Of a stretch of 64,000 nt of DNA, positions 26,456 to 34,859 are shown piece by piece (the stretch's first letter is position 1; the number at the start of each line of letters is the position of its first letter). The DNA lies in contig NZ_JH601133.1 in assembly GCF_000245795.1 (NCBI RefSeq), positions 1,647,411 through 1,711,410 on the forward strand, read 5' to 3'. A program made the position numbers and the translations under genes. Origin of the DNA: Facklamia languida CCUG 37842 (GTDB taxonomy: Bacteria > Bacillota > Bacilli > Lactobacillales > Aerococcaceae). The notes under the pieces are model-generated. The model did not search any database. It had not been told where the DNA came from and saw only the letters and a program-made list of their open reading frames with translations.

Positions 26456-26481
26456 AAAAAAGCCACCCTAAAAAGGATGGC
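26456..26481 (-). terminator. intrinsic terminator of the metallophosphoesterase gene
   Basis: GCCATCC-6 nt-GGGTGGC stem followed on the minus strand by TTTTTT. Confidence 0.85.
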
Positions 26482-26494
26482 AAAAGTTATCGAA

Positions 26495-28396
26495 CTATTT
26501 GTTGATAATGTAGGTGTGAAGGAGTTGCGTCTCACGGTTGTCCAAGTCTTCACCGACAACTTCGAACAGTTTGAAAGTCAGGGACTCTTCGGTTACATCC
26601 ACGACAAAATAGTTCTGGATATTCGCTTCACGCGCATTGGAGTGACCAGAGGTATAGAAAGGTGACCGGAAAGGTTGGTCTTCTAAGAGAAGAAGCTGGC
26701 GGAAGGATTGAATATCGTCTTCAGTTACTTCATAGTCGAAGAGGTCTTCAAAGGTCTCATCAATATCCTCTTCTTCCATTAACCATTCAAATGTTTGGTT
26801 CTTATAGATGGCATCATAGGTCTTAGTTCCAGCTGTTGAAGGCACGAAGAAGACGGTTCCCGCACGATCCTTGAATTCTGTGGTATCCCCATCGGTGGTT
26901 CCTTCTTCTGCCACTTTTGCCTTGGCAAAGGTATCCGAGTCATAGACCAAGGATTGAGTGACGCTTAAGTTATGGTCATGACCATTTAAGACCACATCGA
27001 CATCGTATTCATCAAGGGTCTTCATTAATTCATCACGGCTTAATTGAACATTCTCATCTTCCAGTGGGTGGTAAGAAGAAGAATAAAGGGGCCGGTGGTA
27101 GTTGACAATGATCCAGTCGATCTCTCCTGCTTCTTTGGCTTGTTGGGCTTCTTCTAATTGGTCTTTGAACCAAGCCATTTGGTTGTCCGCAATCATAGGC
27201 GCCACGTCTTCGTCGGATTCATTCGCTTGTTCAGTGTTCAAGGTAATGAATTGCACACCATTGTACCGAGTCGCATAAGCGGCACCAGAGGTCATCTCTT
27301 CCAAGGCTTGTGGCGTGTTCAAGTGGTCGAGGAAGTTGTCGTTGTCATGGTTACCGGTAACAAATAAATGAGGCATCGCTTCGACTAAGGGCGCAAGAGC
27401 ATCCAGGGTTAAGTTCCACTCAGTATCGTTCCAGTCATCATTGACCACATCGCCTGAATGAACCGCAAAGAGCGCGTCTTTGGCGTCCTCATTGGCTAAC
27501 ATGGATTCGACCACACTGCGAGAATAATCTGCTTCTGAACGTTGATTCTCAGAAGAGAAGGCATTTTGAGTATCAGCATAGTGGATGAAGGTAAAGTCTT
27601 CCTTGTCGGCAGCCGCAGTGGTGAACTGACCTTCTGCTGACAATTCGCCTTCCTTATTGCCGACCACATAGTGATAAGTGGTTGCTGGTTCAAGGTCGGT
27701 CGCTTCAGCCTTGTATGCTGTCTCAGTAAATTCTGGATAAGGTAAGATTAAAGAATATTCGTCAAAGCCCTTATCTAACCACAAGAGATTGTCAGCTGTG
27801 AAGGCTTCGTCCGTATAATAACCCAAGACTTTATCCGGATTATTGATCGGATACCCAGGATCATCATCATCGGTATATGGTTCATCTTCTTCCTCATCCC
27901 ACATGATGGCGAAGATATGGTGGCCATCTTCCGTTTCTTGTGAGTAGATGGCATCCTTAATTTCCACTAATTCAGGGGTGAATTCAACCGCGTCCTCTAA
28001 GCTCTCTCCCTCTTTCCAGACATAGAGCCGGGCAGCATCATCGGGGTCAGTAGTATGCCATTGGAAGAGCATTGAAGTCGAAGGATCTTCACTCAAGTTG
28101 GTTGAGATCCGGTTAGGCGTATTATTGACAGGCGCTTCTCCAGTTCCAGGATTCTCAGTCAGGATTTCCGCCTTCTCGCCTCCAATTGTGATCGAAACTA
28201 GCTTGCCTTCGTCATCAAATTCAAGTCCGTCATTTTCCGAAAGGGCATCTTCCGTTAAGTTAGGATCTTGCGCCTTCTCTTCATTCTGGGAGTATGTCTC
28301 CTCAATGACCGATTGGGCATAGATTGGTAGAACAGCAGTTGGCAATAGGGTCGTAACAGCGACTGTGGTTAAGAGCATCTTCTTTAATGATACCAT
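26495..28396 (-). CDS. exported calcineurin-like metallophosphoesterase (purple-acid-phosphatase type)
   Basis: Secreted protein of about 633 residues. The signal peptide is MVSLKKMLLTTVAVTTLLPTAVLPIYAQ. The start at 28396 has AAGGAG seven bases upstream; TTG at 28426 with GGGAGG six bases upstream is an alternative adding MPMKMKRRMR. A fibronectin-III-like purple acid phosphatase N-domain (ISTNLSEDPSTSMLFQWHT, LEPATTYHYVVG) precedes the catalytic domain. Metal motifs are FIHYADTQN, VHSGDVVND, FVTGNHDND, IIVNYHRPLY and VLNGHDHNLS. The substrate is probably an organic phosphate or nucleotide outside the cell. No LPXTG or membrane tail is visible. It is monocistronic. Confidence 0.87.
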   Translation of the reverse strand: MVSLKKMLLTTVAVTTLLPTAVLPIYAQSVIEETYSQNEEKAQDPNLTEDALSENDGLEFDDEGKLVSITIGGEKAEILTENPGTGEAPVNNTPNRISTNLSEDPSTSMLFQWHTTDPDDAARLYVWKEGESLEDAVEFTPELVEIKDAIYSQETEDGHHIFAIMWDEEEDEPYTDDDDPGYPINNPDKVLGYYTDEAFTADNLLWLDKGFDEYSLILPYPEFTETAYKAEATDLEPATTYHYVVGNKEGELSAEGQFTTAAADKEDFTFIHYADTQNAFSSENQRSEADYSRSVVESMLANEDAKDALFAVHSGDVVNDDWNDTEWNLTLDALAPLVEAMPHLFVTGNHDNDNFLDHLNTPQALEEMTSGAAYATRYNGVQFITLNTEQANESDEDVAPMIADNQMAWFKDQLEEAQQAKEAGEIDWIIVNYHRPLYSSSYHPLEDENVQLSRDELMKTLDEYDVDVVLNGHDHNLSVTQSLVYDSDTFAKAKVAEEGTTDGDTTEFKDRAGTVFFVPSTAGTKTYDAIYKNQTFEWLMEEEDIDETFEDLFDYEVTEDDIQSFRQLLLLEDQPFRSPFYTSGHSNAREANIQNYFVVDVTEESLTFKLFEVVGEDLDNRETQLLHTYIINK

Positions 28397-28648
28397 CCTC
28401 ATTCTCCTTTTCATTTTCATTGGCAACCAGTACCTCCCTCAGCCTACCATCTGCTTGTAAAGATTGTGTAAATTTAGAGTAAAGGATTGTAAAGAATTAC
28501 GATCTTGTCAGGTTAATATTTTTATGAGAGCTTATCAGTCGTCGTGTTCTTGGTCTGGCTGGATCAATCCTGACAAAGCCTCTATCTTATTCCCACCCCC
28601 TTGTCTTTTTTAGTTTGATTGAATGAAATGAAGGGGGTTCCAAGATAA

Positions 28649-28816
28649 AAAACACCCTGTCCCAGGCTTTCAACTGGTAGGACCTAAGACAATCCACGTA
28701 GCGTGCGAGGCTTTAGCGGTTTACCGCTTAGGCATCGCCTAGTGGATTGAGTCCGGAAAACCGTCAGGTTTAGAGGACGGTCTCCAACCAGTGAAAGAAT
28801 GGGAACATGGGTGTTA
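28649..28816 (+). repeat. structured intergenic repeat, copy 2
   Basis: Full copy. The outer stem is AACACCC-TGT-CCCA-CTTTCA-CTGG (28651 on) paired with CCAG-TGAAAG-TGGG-ACA-GGGTGTT (to 28815). The core shows compensating changes against the commonest type: AATCCAC/GTGGATT (P2), GCGA/TCGC in P3, AGCGGT/ACCGCT at the P3 tip, GTCC/GGAC and AAACC/GGTTT in P4. It lies in the 850-bp gap upstream of the phosphoesterase gene. Confidence 0.88.
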
Positions 28817-29012
28817 ATTATTATACTTTTATCTCTCATTCATTAATACAGAAAGTAGGGTATTTTGACTATTCCTTTATATTTTTTAGTGCTGATAACC
28901 GATCGTGTTCATCGCCACCTATATAAATTAAGTAACGACCTCAATATTGTCGCTCTCCCTTCTCCTTTTTACTTTCAATTGGAGAAATAAAGAGTTTCGA
29001 AACTCAATAAAA

Positions 29013-29177
29013 AACACCCTGTCCCAGACTTTCAACTGGTAGGAACTAAGACAATCCACGTAGCGTGCGAGGCTTTAGCGGTTTACCGCTTAGGCATCGC
29101 CTAGTGGATTGAGTCCGAAAAACCGCATGGTTTGGAGGACGGTCTCCTAACAGTGAAAGAATGGGAACATGGGTGTT
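29013..29177 (+). repeat. structured intergenic repeat, copy 3
   Basis: Full copy in direct orientation 362 bp from copy 2, with the same AACACCC/GGGTGTT outer arms. The core differs at a few loop positions (AAACC-GCAT-GGTTT hairpin). The 190 bp between copies 2 and 3 is AT-rich with no gene. After copy 3, TATCTTTCCACTTGCCTTTT occurs twice (about 29217 and 29260), with one mismatch at the edge. Confidence 0.88.
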
Positions 29178-29279
29178 CTTTATCATCCTTTTTTTATTAT
29201 GTTTCATGCAAGCCTATATCTTTCCACTTGCCTTTTCTTTTTCCAATCAGGTCAGCCTTTATCTTTCCACTTGCCTTTT

Positions 29280-30161
29280 TTATTCCATTACTCCAATCGC
29301 CCACACCGCTTCGACCTGATGCGCCAACTCCTCAAACGTCCACTTCCGCTTAGACAATTTCACGTTAAAAGGATCGAGAATCTTAAAGGCCCCATCCTGC
29401 TGGGCATAAACGACAATGAAATGTCCTTGACTGGTAAAATCCCCCGGCCCAACAGCTAAGACTATTACCTGACCCGCTCCTAAAGCATCCACCCAAGCGT
29501 CCTGGTCCAGGCCAATCCCGCGCGAGGACAAGCCCAGGTTGACAGCCCCTTGGTCAAAGAGGGCCCAAGCGGTGCCTGCGCCATTAACCGCGTAGCCTTG
29601 TTGAGTGGCATAATCTGCCAGACGGTTGGGCGGAAAGTCTAAACGACCTGTTAAGCCATGATAGACCATGGCCAGAGCGGTTGGCCCACAGCCCGTCTGT
29701 CCCATCTGCCCTCCTGCATAAGGGTGAAAACCCCAAGCTTCATCCCATTGAACCAGATGGGGAATACTGGTATCGGATTGACGATGCGGGAGGATTTCCA
29801 ACTGATCTGGGTTTAAGTCTTCTCCCATTTGCTGGTGGCGGCGGACAAAATAATCGACGACCCCTGGTTCCCTCTTAGCTTGTTGGCGTTCATCATCCGT
29901 ATAAGCGGCCAAATCTCGGTAGAACCAAGCCCGAGCTAAGTAGGACGGCCCCTCTAAGGGATCATACTGATCGGGTAAGGCCTCAATCGCTTGAAAATGC
30001 GGAACGGTAGCAGCTAAGAAGCCATTGACAATACCATCATATCGGAAGAACCAATAACACAGAATGGGAATCAGTAAGAATGCTAACAAGATCCGCTTGG
30101 GCCCAAGCAAGGAATAGGATTTTGGCTTTGAAGTGGTGGGGATTTTCTTAGGTCGGCGCAT
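29280..30161 (-). CDS. membrane-anchored C39-like cysteine peptidase family protein
   Basis: About 293 residues. The start at 30161 (MRRPKKIPTTSKP) has AGAAAGGAA upstream; the in-frame extension to 30233 lacks a ribosome site. One N-terminal membrane segment (ILLAFLLIPILCYWFF) puts the catalytic part outside. The papain-like fold of the peptidase C39-like (C39_2) family shows GQTGCGPTALAMVYHGLTG with the catalytic Cys, QGHFIVVYAQ with His, and KILDPFN with Asp/Asn. There is no ABC bacteriocin exporter nearby, so a role in wall or peptide processing is more likely than bacteriocin leader cleavage. Confidence 0.8.
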   Translation of the reverse strand: MRRPKKIPTTSKPKSYSLLGPKRILLAFLLIPILCYWFFRYDGIVNGFLAATVPHFQAIEALPDQYDPLEGPSYLARAWFYRDLAAYTDDERQQAKREPGVVDYFVRRHQQMGEDLNPDQLEILPHRQSDTSIPHLVQWDEAWGFHPYAGGQMGQTGCGPTALAMVYHGLTGRLDFPPNRLADYATQQGYAVNGAGTAWALFDQGAVNLGLSSRGIGLDQDAWVDALGAGQVIVLAVGPGDFTSQGHFIVVYAQQDGAFKILDPFNVKLSKRKWTFEELAHQVEAVWAIGVME

Positions 30162-30279
30162 GGAAATTTCCTTTCTGGTGGGCTTTTTGAAGGACCAATC
30201 CTTCCTGCCCCTGTCAACCCAAGTATAGCACAAGCCAGTGAAATTTTAGATAGGACTTAAGTTTGAAGTCATAAAGTTA

Positions 30280-31149
30280 TCATTCATTATTCCTTTTCTT
30301 GACTAGCTGTCTTGCCTGCCATTGCTTCACTAGATAAATGAGACAAAAGGTGACGCCACCGATGAAGGCCGTCATACCAGCTAAGGAAACATTCCAATAG
30401 ACACCTAAGAAATAACCGAGACAGGAATTAAAGATCGCAATCCCACTCGCCAGTAAAAGCATTTGCTTGAGTTTTTTGACGACCAAATAAGCACTTGCCC
30501 CTGGAGCGATGAGGAAGGAGATCACCAAGATCGCCCCTACGACATCAAAGGATGCTACCGTCGTGACAGCCGTCAGGGTCATTAACCCATAGAACAGAAA
30601 AGGCGATAGAAAGCCTGCCAATTGAGACCAGGTAGAATCAAAACTGGATACTTTTAATTCTTTAAAAAAGACCATCATGAATACACTATTAACAAGGAAA
30701 CAACCGCCCATATCCAAATAGGCCCGTGGTAATGAATGGCCGAAAACCGTGATCCGATTTAAAGGAGACAAGACCACCTGGCCCAGAAGGACCGCATCCA
30801 TATCTAAGTGGATATCACGACCATAGATGGAAATCAAGACAATTGCCAAAGCGAAGAATAAAGGATAAACCAAGCCAATCGCCTGTTGGTGGTGCAGAGC
30901 GTGACGCTGGCCTAACTGTTCAACCACCAAGACCACGATCAGCCCCATGATACTAGCACCCGTCTTCAACCAAAAACCGTCTAGTTGACCGACCCATAAA
31001 TAAGCCAGGACCACCCCTAAGAGAATGGAATGGGACAGTGCGTCTGCCAACATGGCATCCCCTCTTAAGATCAGAAAACAGCCAATCCCAGAACAAGCCA
31101 GACCTGTTAGAATCAGGATAATCAAAGACTCAACCATCATGCTTCCCAT
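30280..31149 (-). CDS. metal ABC transporter permease 2 (TroD/MntD-type)
   Basis: Integral membrane permease of the ABC-3 family, about 289 residues with eight to nine hydrophobic segments. Family features include GDAMLADALSHSILLGVVLAY near the N-terminus and GAILVISFLIAPGASAYL in the second half. AAGGAGG lies seven bases before the ATG at 31149, and the gene overlaps the previous permease by 13 bp, so translation is coupled. It is the last gene of the operon. Two different permeases with one ATPase and one binding protein match TroABCD/MntABCD transporters for Mn or Zn. Confidence 0.88.
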   Translation of the reverse strand: MGSMMVESLIILILTGLACSGIGCFLILRGDAMLADALSHSILLGVVLAYLWVGQLDGFWLKTGASIMGLIVVLVVEQLGQRHALHHQQAIGLVYPLFFALAIVLISIYGRDIHLDMDAVLLGQVVLSPLNRITVFGHSLPRAYLDMGGCFLVNSVFMMVFFKELKVSSFDSTWSQLAGFLSPFLFYGLMTLTAVTTVASFDVVGAILVISFLIAPGASAYLVVKKLKQMLLLASGIAIFNSCLGYFLGVYWNVSLAGMTAFIGGVTFCLIYLVKQWQARQLVKKRNNE

Positions 31150-32015
31150 TCGACCACCTCCTTAGACTGCCGGTTGGCTCCTTTGACAATAGGAGCCAGG
31201 ATCAAAGAAGCCAAGGCAAATAGACACATGATTATGATGATACAAGGTCCAGTTGCCAGACCATTGGCTAAGCCCGATAGGTAAGTTCCGATAACAGCGG
31301 ACACCCCACCGATCGCGCCACTTAAGGCCAAAGTGTGGTGTAACTTACGACACCACTGTAAGGCCGCAATAGGCGGCACCACTAAGAAGGCTGCCATCAA
31401 GATGGCTCCAACTAGCTTTAAACCGACCGCAATTAATAAGAGGGATAAAAACCGAATGATCAAGGAAACCAGCCGGTTGGGAAAGCCAATTAAACGACTG
31501 AAGGTTGGATCAAATAAATGAGCCTTGACCAATCGAAAAGTCAGACACACCACGATCAAACTGAAGATGGCCACGAATAAAAGCAACTTCACATCTTTTT
31601 CCATCAAATAAGCCGCCTGACCAAAGATATAGGTTGAAAGACCAGCTTGTGAGACCTCTTGATACTTTAGATTACCGGCAATATAGCTCTTTAAAACCAG
31701 TCCCAAACCAAAAAAAGTCGATAAAGCAACCGCTAAGAGCGGGTCCAGGGCCAGCTTGGTTTGACGGTTGAAGTAATCAATCCACCGATCTGCCAAATAG
31801 CCGGCAACAAAGGCTCCAAGACTGAGGATCAATGGGTCGCGGGTCTTAAAAATCATGAAAAAAAGAATGACACCAGGAAAGGTTGCGTGACCTACCGCAT
31901 CCCCAATCAAAGCCTGACCCTTCAAAACATTGAAAGTTCCGACCACCCCTCCAGCACTGGCTAAAAGAAAGGTAGCAGAAGCTACAATTAAGAAGGAATA
32001 GAAGTTCAAAGACAT
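31137..32015 (-). CDS. metal ABC transporter permease 1 (TroC/MntC-type)
   Basis: ABC-3 family permease of about 292 residues. The start at 32015 is taken from the TGATG overlap with the ATPase stop; longer in-frame starts run into the ATPase gene. Motifs include GQALIGDAVGHATFPGVILF (the loop that meets the ATPase) and GAILMAAFLVVPPIAAL. Eight or nine membrane segments are visible. It likely forms a heterodimer with the second permease. Confidence 0.88.
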   Translation of the reverse strand: MSLNFYSFLIVASATFLLASAGGVVGTFNVLKGQALIGDAVGHATFPGVILFFMIFKTRDPLILSLGAFVAGYLADRWIDYFNRQTKLALDPLLAVALSTFFGLGLVLKSYIAGNLKYQEVSQAGLSTYIFGQAAYLMEKDVKLLLFVAIFSLIVVCLTFRLVKAHLFDPTFSRLIGFPNRLVSLIIRFLSLLLIAVGLKLVGAILMAAFLVVPPIAALQWCRKLHHTLALSGAIGGVSAVIGTYLSGLANGLATGPCIIIIMCLFALASLILAPIVKGANRQSKEVVEWEA

Positions 32016-32755
32016 CACTCTTGCCACCCCCCGTCTGGCACTAACTGACATTTGGTCAAATTGTCTAAGGTTAATACCTGGTCAATCGGTCCAGCAGCGA
32101 TAACCCTTTGATTAATCAGCACCAAATAATCAAAGTAGGCTTTCAAGGTATTCAGGTCATGATGAATGACCACACTGGTAATCCCCTTAGCTTGTAAATC
32201 AGAGAGAAAGTCGATGATCAACCCTTCAGTCTTCTTATCGACTCCCGCTAAGGGTTCGTCCATCAGATAGAGTTGACTCTCCTGGGCAATGGCTCTGGCA
32301 ATAAAGACCCGCTGCCGCTGGCCCCCCGACAACTGACTAATTTGTCGGTCTTGATAGTCACTGAGTCCAATCGTTTCAAGGGCTTGTTGGCAGATGGCTT
32401 CGTCCTGGGAATTAGGGCGTTTAATCCAGCCTAAATAAGGATACCGTCCCATCATGACCACTTCTTTGACTGTGATGGGGAAGTCCCAATCGATCATGGC
32501 CTGTTGGGGAAGATAGGCAATTTGCCGCTGGACATGTTCGAGCGGTTGGTTCAAGAAACGAATTTGGCCTGATTGACGCGGAATTAAACCTAGACTGGCC
32601 TTGAATAATGTCGACTTTCCTGCACCATTCGGTCCAACAATTGCCACCCGGCTGCCTTGGGGAAGGGTTAAATAAAGGTCCTTCAATACCCAATCCTCAT
32701 GGTAACGGACACTTAAATCACTGATTTCGAGAGCTGTCTTAATTGACTTGTTCAT
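32015..32755 (-). CDS. metal ABC transporter ATP-binding protein (TroB/MntB-type)
   Basis: Cytoplasmic ATPase of about 246 residues powering the Mn/Zn importer. Walker A is GPNGAGKST, the Q-loop is AYLPQQA, the signature is LSGGQRQRVFIARA, Walker B is LYLMDEPLAGVD and the switch is VVIHHD. The start at 32755 (MNKSIKTALEIS) has GGAAG eight bases upstream. It is separated from the binding-protein gene by a strong hairpin without a clear T-run, and overlaps the next permease by one base. Confidence 0.92.
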   Translation of the reverse strand: MNKSIKTALEISDLSVRYHEDWVLKDLYLTLPQGSRVAIVGPNGAGKSTLFKASLGLIPRQSGQIRFLNQPLEHVQRQIAYLPQQAMIDWDFPITVKEVVMMGRYPYLGWIKRPNSQDEAICQQALETIGLSDYQDRQISQLSGGQRQRVFIARAIAQESQLYLMDEPLAGVDKKTEGLIIDFLSDLQAKGITSVVIHHDLNTLKAYFDYLVLINQRVIAAGPIDQVLTLDNLTKCQLVPDGGWQE

Positions 32756-32788
32756 ATCGGTCACTTCCTTCATTGTTCGAAAATCGTT

Positions 32789-32813
32789 AAGACTCGACAA
32801 ATCGTCGAGTCTT
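32789..32813 (-). promoter_or_regulatory. intra-operon hairpin between binding protein and ATPase genes
   Basis: A perfect 10-bp stem (AAGACTCGAC/GTCGAGTCTT) with a 5-nt loop, 8 bp after the binding-protein stop. On the minus strand it is followed by AACGATTTTCG, a weak U-tract. It probably acts as an attenuator or 3' mRNA stabiliser, letting more binding protein than transporter be made. This is inference from position. Confidence 0.55.
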
Positions 32814-32820
32814 ACGATAC

Positions 32821-33741
32821 TTATTTAAGATTGTCATAGATCAGGTCGGCATTGTGGCGGAACATGTCTAAGAAGGTGTCGCCCTTCTTGCCTGGGCTGG
32901 CTAGAGAGTCTGAGAAGAGTTCTTGGTCTTCACCAGACACCACTTGAACATCGAAGCCTTGAGTCTTACATGCTTCTTGTAATTTAGCCATCCGTTCAGG
33001 GTCCGTCGTTGATTCCGCAAAGATCGCCTTGATCTTATGATCTACAATAAATTGAACGGTGTCTTGAATGTCTTTATTTGACACTTCAGAATCGGTAGAG
33101 ACACCCTGAGGCGCCTTCACAGGAATATCATACCGTCTAGAGAAATAATTAAAGGCATCATGTGGGGTAATTAAATACCGGCCCTCTTCCGGAATCGCTT
33201 GGATTTTTTCTTTGACTTCGTGGTCTAATTGGTCCAATTCCTTGAGGTAGGCTTGTAGGTTGGCATCAATGGTATCTGCGGAATCCGGTAAGACTTCTTT
33301 TAAGGCTTGACTCGCTTCCTCGCAGGCTTTTTTATAGAGAGGAATGTCGAACCAGAAATGGGGATCCACTACGGATGCTCCGTCTTCATCCATCTGTCCA
33401 ATTTCTTGGTCAGTAAAGGATTGACTAACCGCATGTCCAATTGGTTCTAAAAGGTCAATCATCCTCCCTTCAAAGTGAAGGCCGTGGTAGAGTACCAAGT
33501 CGGCTTGGGTTAATTTTTCTAGGTCCTTGGGTTTAGTCGTATAACGGTGAGGATCTTCGCCCGCTGGGATAATGAGATCGACCTCTACCAAATCACCGGC
33601 TAATACTTTAACCATGTCTTGTAAGAAGGTAGTCGTGACGGTAACTTTCGGCTTGGCTTCAGCGGCATGAACCCAATTGCTTCCACCAAAGAGCCCTAAT
33701 GCGACAACAAATACAACGAATTTTTTTAGGATGTTTTTCAT
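32821..33741 (-). CDS. metal ABC transporter substrate-binding protein (TroA/ZnuA cluster)
   Basis: Extracytoplasmic Mn/Zn-binding protein, 306 residues. Ligand positions follow the three-histidine plus aspartate scheme of TroA: His65 (DPHRYT), His128 (VDPHFWFD), His194 (TPHDAFNYF) and an acidic residue near Asp278. There is no His-rich loop, which argues against a dedicated ZnuA. The signal peptide ends near VHA-AEA and contains no cysteine, so there is no lipobox. Most Gram-positive relatives are lipoproteins; this one would be released or held by an uncleaved signal. It is the first gene of the operon, preceded by DtxR-like palindromes. Confidence 0.9.
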   Translation of the reverse strand: MKNILKKFVVFVVALGLFGGSNWVHAAEAKPKVTVTTTFLQDMVKVLAGDLVEVDLIIPAGEDPHRYTTKPKDLEKLTQADLVLYHGLHFEGRMIDLLEPIGHAVSQSFTDQEIGQMDEDGASVVDPHFWFDIPLYKKACEEASQALKEVLPDSADTIDANLQAYLKELDQLDHEVKEKIQAIPEEGRYLITPHDAFNYFSRRYDIPVKAPQGVSTDSEVSNKDIQDTVQFIVDHKIKAIFAESTTDPERMAKLQEACKTQGFDVQVVSGEDQELFSDSLASPGKKGDTFLDMFRHNADLIYDNLK

Positions 33742-33754
33742 CTTGTTTCCTCCT

Positions 33755-33772
33755 TTTTAGGTTGTCCTAAAA
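33755..33772. promoter_or_regulatory. DtxR/MntR-type operator, proximal
   Basis: A perfect palindrome, TTTTAGG-4 nt-CCTAAAA, between the -10 box and the binding-protein start. It resembles the TTAGG...CCTAA boxes bound by DtxR-family metalloregulators (MntR, TroR, IdeR) and predicts repression by Mn or another metal. Confidence 0.75.
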
Positions 33773-33788
33773 TTTAATTTCTAAGTGT

Positions 33789-33816
33789 ATTATACACCCT
33801 TATTTTTCTTTGTAAA
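33789..33816 (-). promoter_or_regulatory. promoter of the metal transporter operon
   Basis: On the minus strand, TTTACA (33811-33816) and TATAAT (33789-33794) with 16-bp spacing, flanked on both sides by DtxR-like palindromes. The -10 box lies in a small palindrome, GTGTATTATACAC. Confidence 0.7.
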
Positions 33817-33832
33817 GTATTTATTCAAAAAA

Positions 33833-33849
33833 ATTTAGGTTAAGCTAAT
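33833..33849. promoter_or_regulatory. DtxR/MntR-type operator, distal
   Basis: ATTTAGGTTAAGCTAAT: TTAG and CTAA half-sites around the DtxR-like centre, just upstream of the -35 box. It is less symmetrical than the proximal site. Confidence 0.55.
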
Positions 33850-33860
33850 AAATGTCCCAC

Positions 33861-33888
33861 AAAAAAACTCCCAGTTCCTACTGGGAGT
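33861..33888 (-). terminator. intrinsic terminator of the SDR gene
   Basis: ACTCCCAG-6 nt-CTGGGAGT stem followed on the minus strand by seven Ts. Confidence 0.9.
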
Positions 33889-33932
33889 CGGATGGCAGCT
33901 AATCCTCATTTTAAACCGAAAGGCCGTCTTTC

Positions 33933-34688
33933 TTAATAGAGGTCTGGTAATTGGGGGTTGAGGAGCTGGAATTCGAAGGTCTGCATATTGACCCGCCCCA
34001 CTGTCTTGTCCGAATGGATCAATTCGATGATAAAGCCTGCCATCTCCTCAGCTGTGTGGTAGCGGTCATAGATTTCATCATGATTGACACTTTCCTTTAA
34101 GCCACGCGCCACTTGGGTAAATTCAGTCGCAGTCGCCGCTGGTGCAATGACCTTGGCTCTTAGGGCATGGCCCTTGCTTTGTAGGTAGTGGTCCAAGCCT
34201 TCTGTAAAGGCCGATACAAAGAATTTAGTAGCCGAATAGAAAGGCGACCCCTCGCTTAAGGCATAGCCTACTACCGAAGAGACGTTGACCAATTGGGCCC
34301 CTGCCACATCCTTGTAGTCACTGGCATACCGGTTGGACAGTAAAGCTAGAGCGGTATCATTGACTGCGATCATGGCTTGTAATTCTTGCGAGGAAAGGTC
34401 TAAAAGATCCTTTGAGACCGAGAAGCCAGCATTATTAATCCAGTATTGGATGGAATAGTCCCTTAAACGATCATAGAAGGCATCAAGTTGGTCGGTCTGG
34501 CCCAGATCAAAGACTTGGATGACCACATCGATCTGGTAATGGGCTTCTAACTCTTCTTTGAGGGCTTGAAGCCGGTCTTGGCGACGGGCAACCAGGATTA
34601 GCGAATACTTCTGTTTGGCGAATTGGTGAGCCAGGGCAAGACCGATTCCGGCACTAGCACCCGTGATTAGAACATAGTTGGTTTTCAT
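33933..34688 (-). CDS. short-chain dehydrogenase/reductase
   Basis: 251-residue NAD(P)-dependent oxidoreductase of the SDR superfamily. The cofactor loop is TGASAGIGLAL, the structural motif NNAGFS, the catalytic Ser lies in VNVSSVVG and the Tyr-x3-Lys in YSATKFF. The basic RRQDR after the second strand suggests NADPH preference. The substrate cannot be deduced. It is monocistronic, with a terminator 45 bp downstream; the 1.1-kb region upstream is filled by repeats. Confidence 0.9.
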   Translation of the reverse strand: MKTNYVLITGASAGIGLALAHQFAKQKYSLILVARRQDRLQALKEELEAHYQIDVVIQVFDLGQTDQLDAFYDRLRDYSIQYWINNAGFSVSKDLLDLSSQELQAMIAVNDTALALLSNRYASDYKDVAGAQLVNVSSVVGYALSEGSPFYSATKFFVSAFTEGLDHYLQSKGHALRAKVIAPAATATEFTQVARGLKESVNHDEIYDRYHTAEEMAGFIIELIHSDKTVGRVNMQTFEFQLLNPQLPDLY

Positions 34689-34859
34689 AAGTTAACTCCT
34701 TTGTGATGAATTATCGATCTTTTATTTGAATTCCATTATATCATTCTATGACCTTGATGAGAAATAATGGGTTTATTGGATGGTTCTGTCATACGATTCT
34801 TGAAAGGGGCAAAGACAACCCTAGAATTATTGGAAAAGCGGTGCTTTTTTAAACTTAAT

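Noticed and set aside
28649-28816. Repeat elements acting as ordinary intrinsic terminators
   Set aside because: They occur in divergent regions and on either strand relative to genes, have multi-branched cores, and most lack a T-run after the outer stem.
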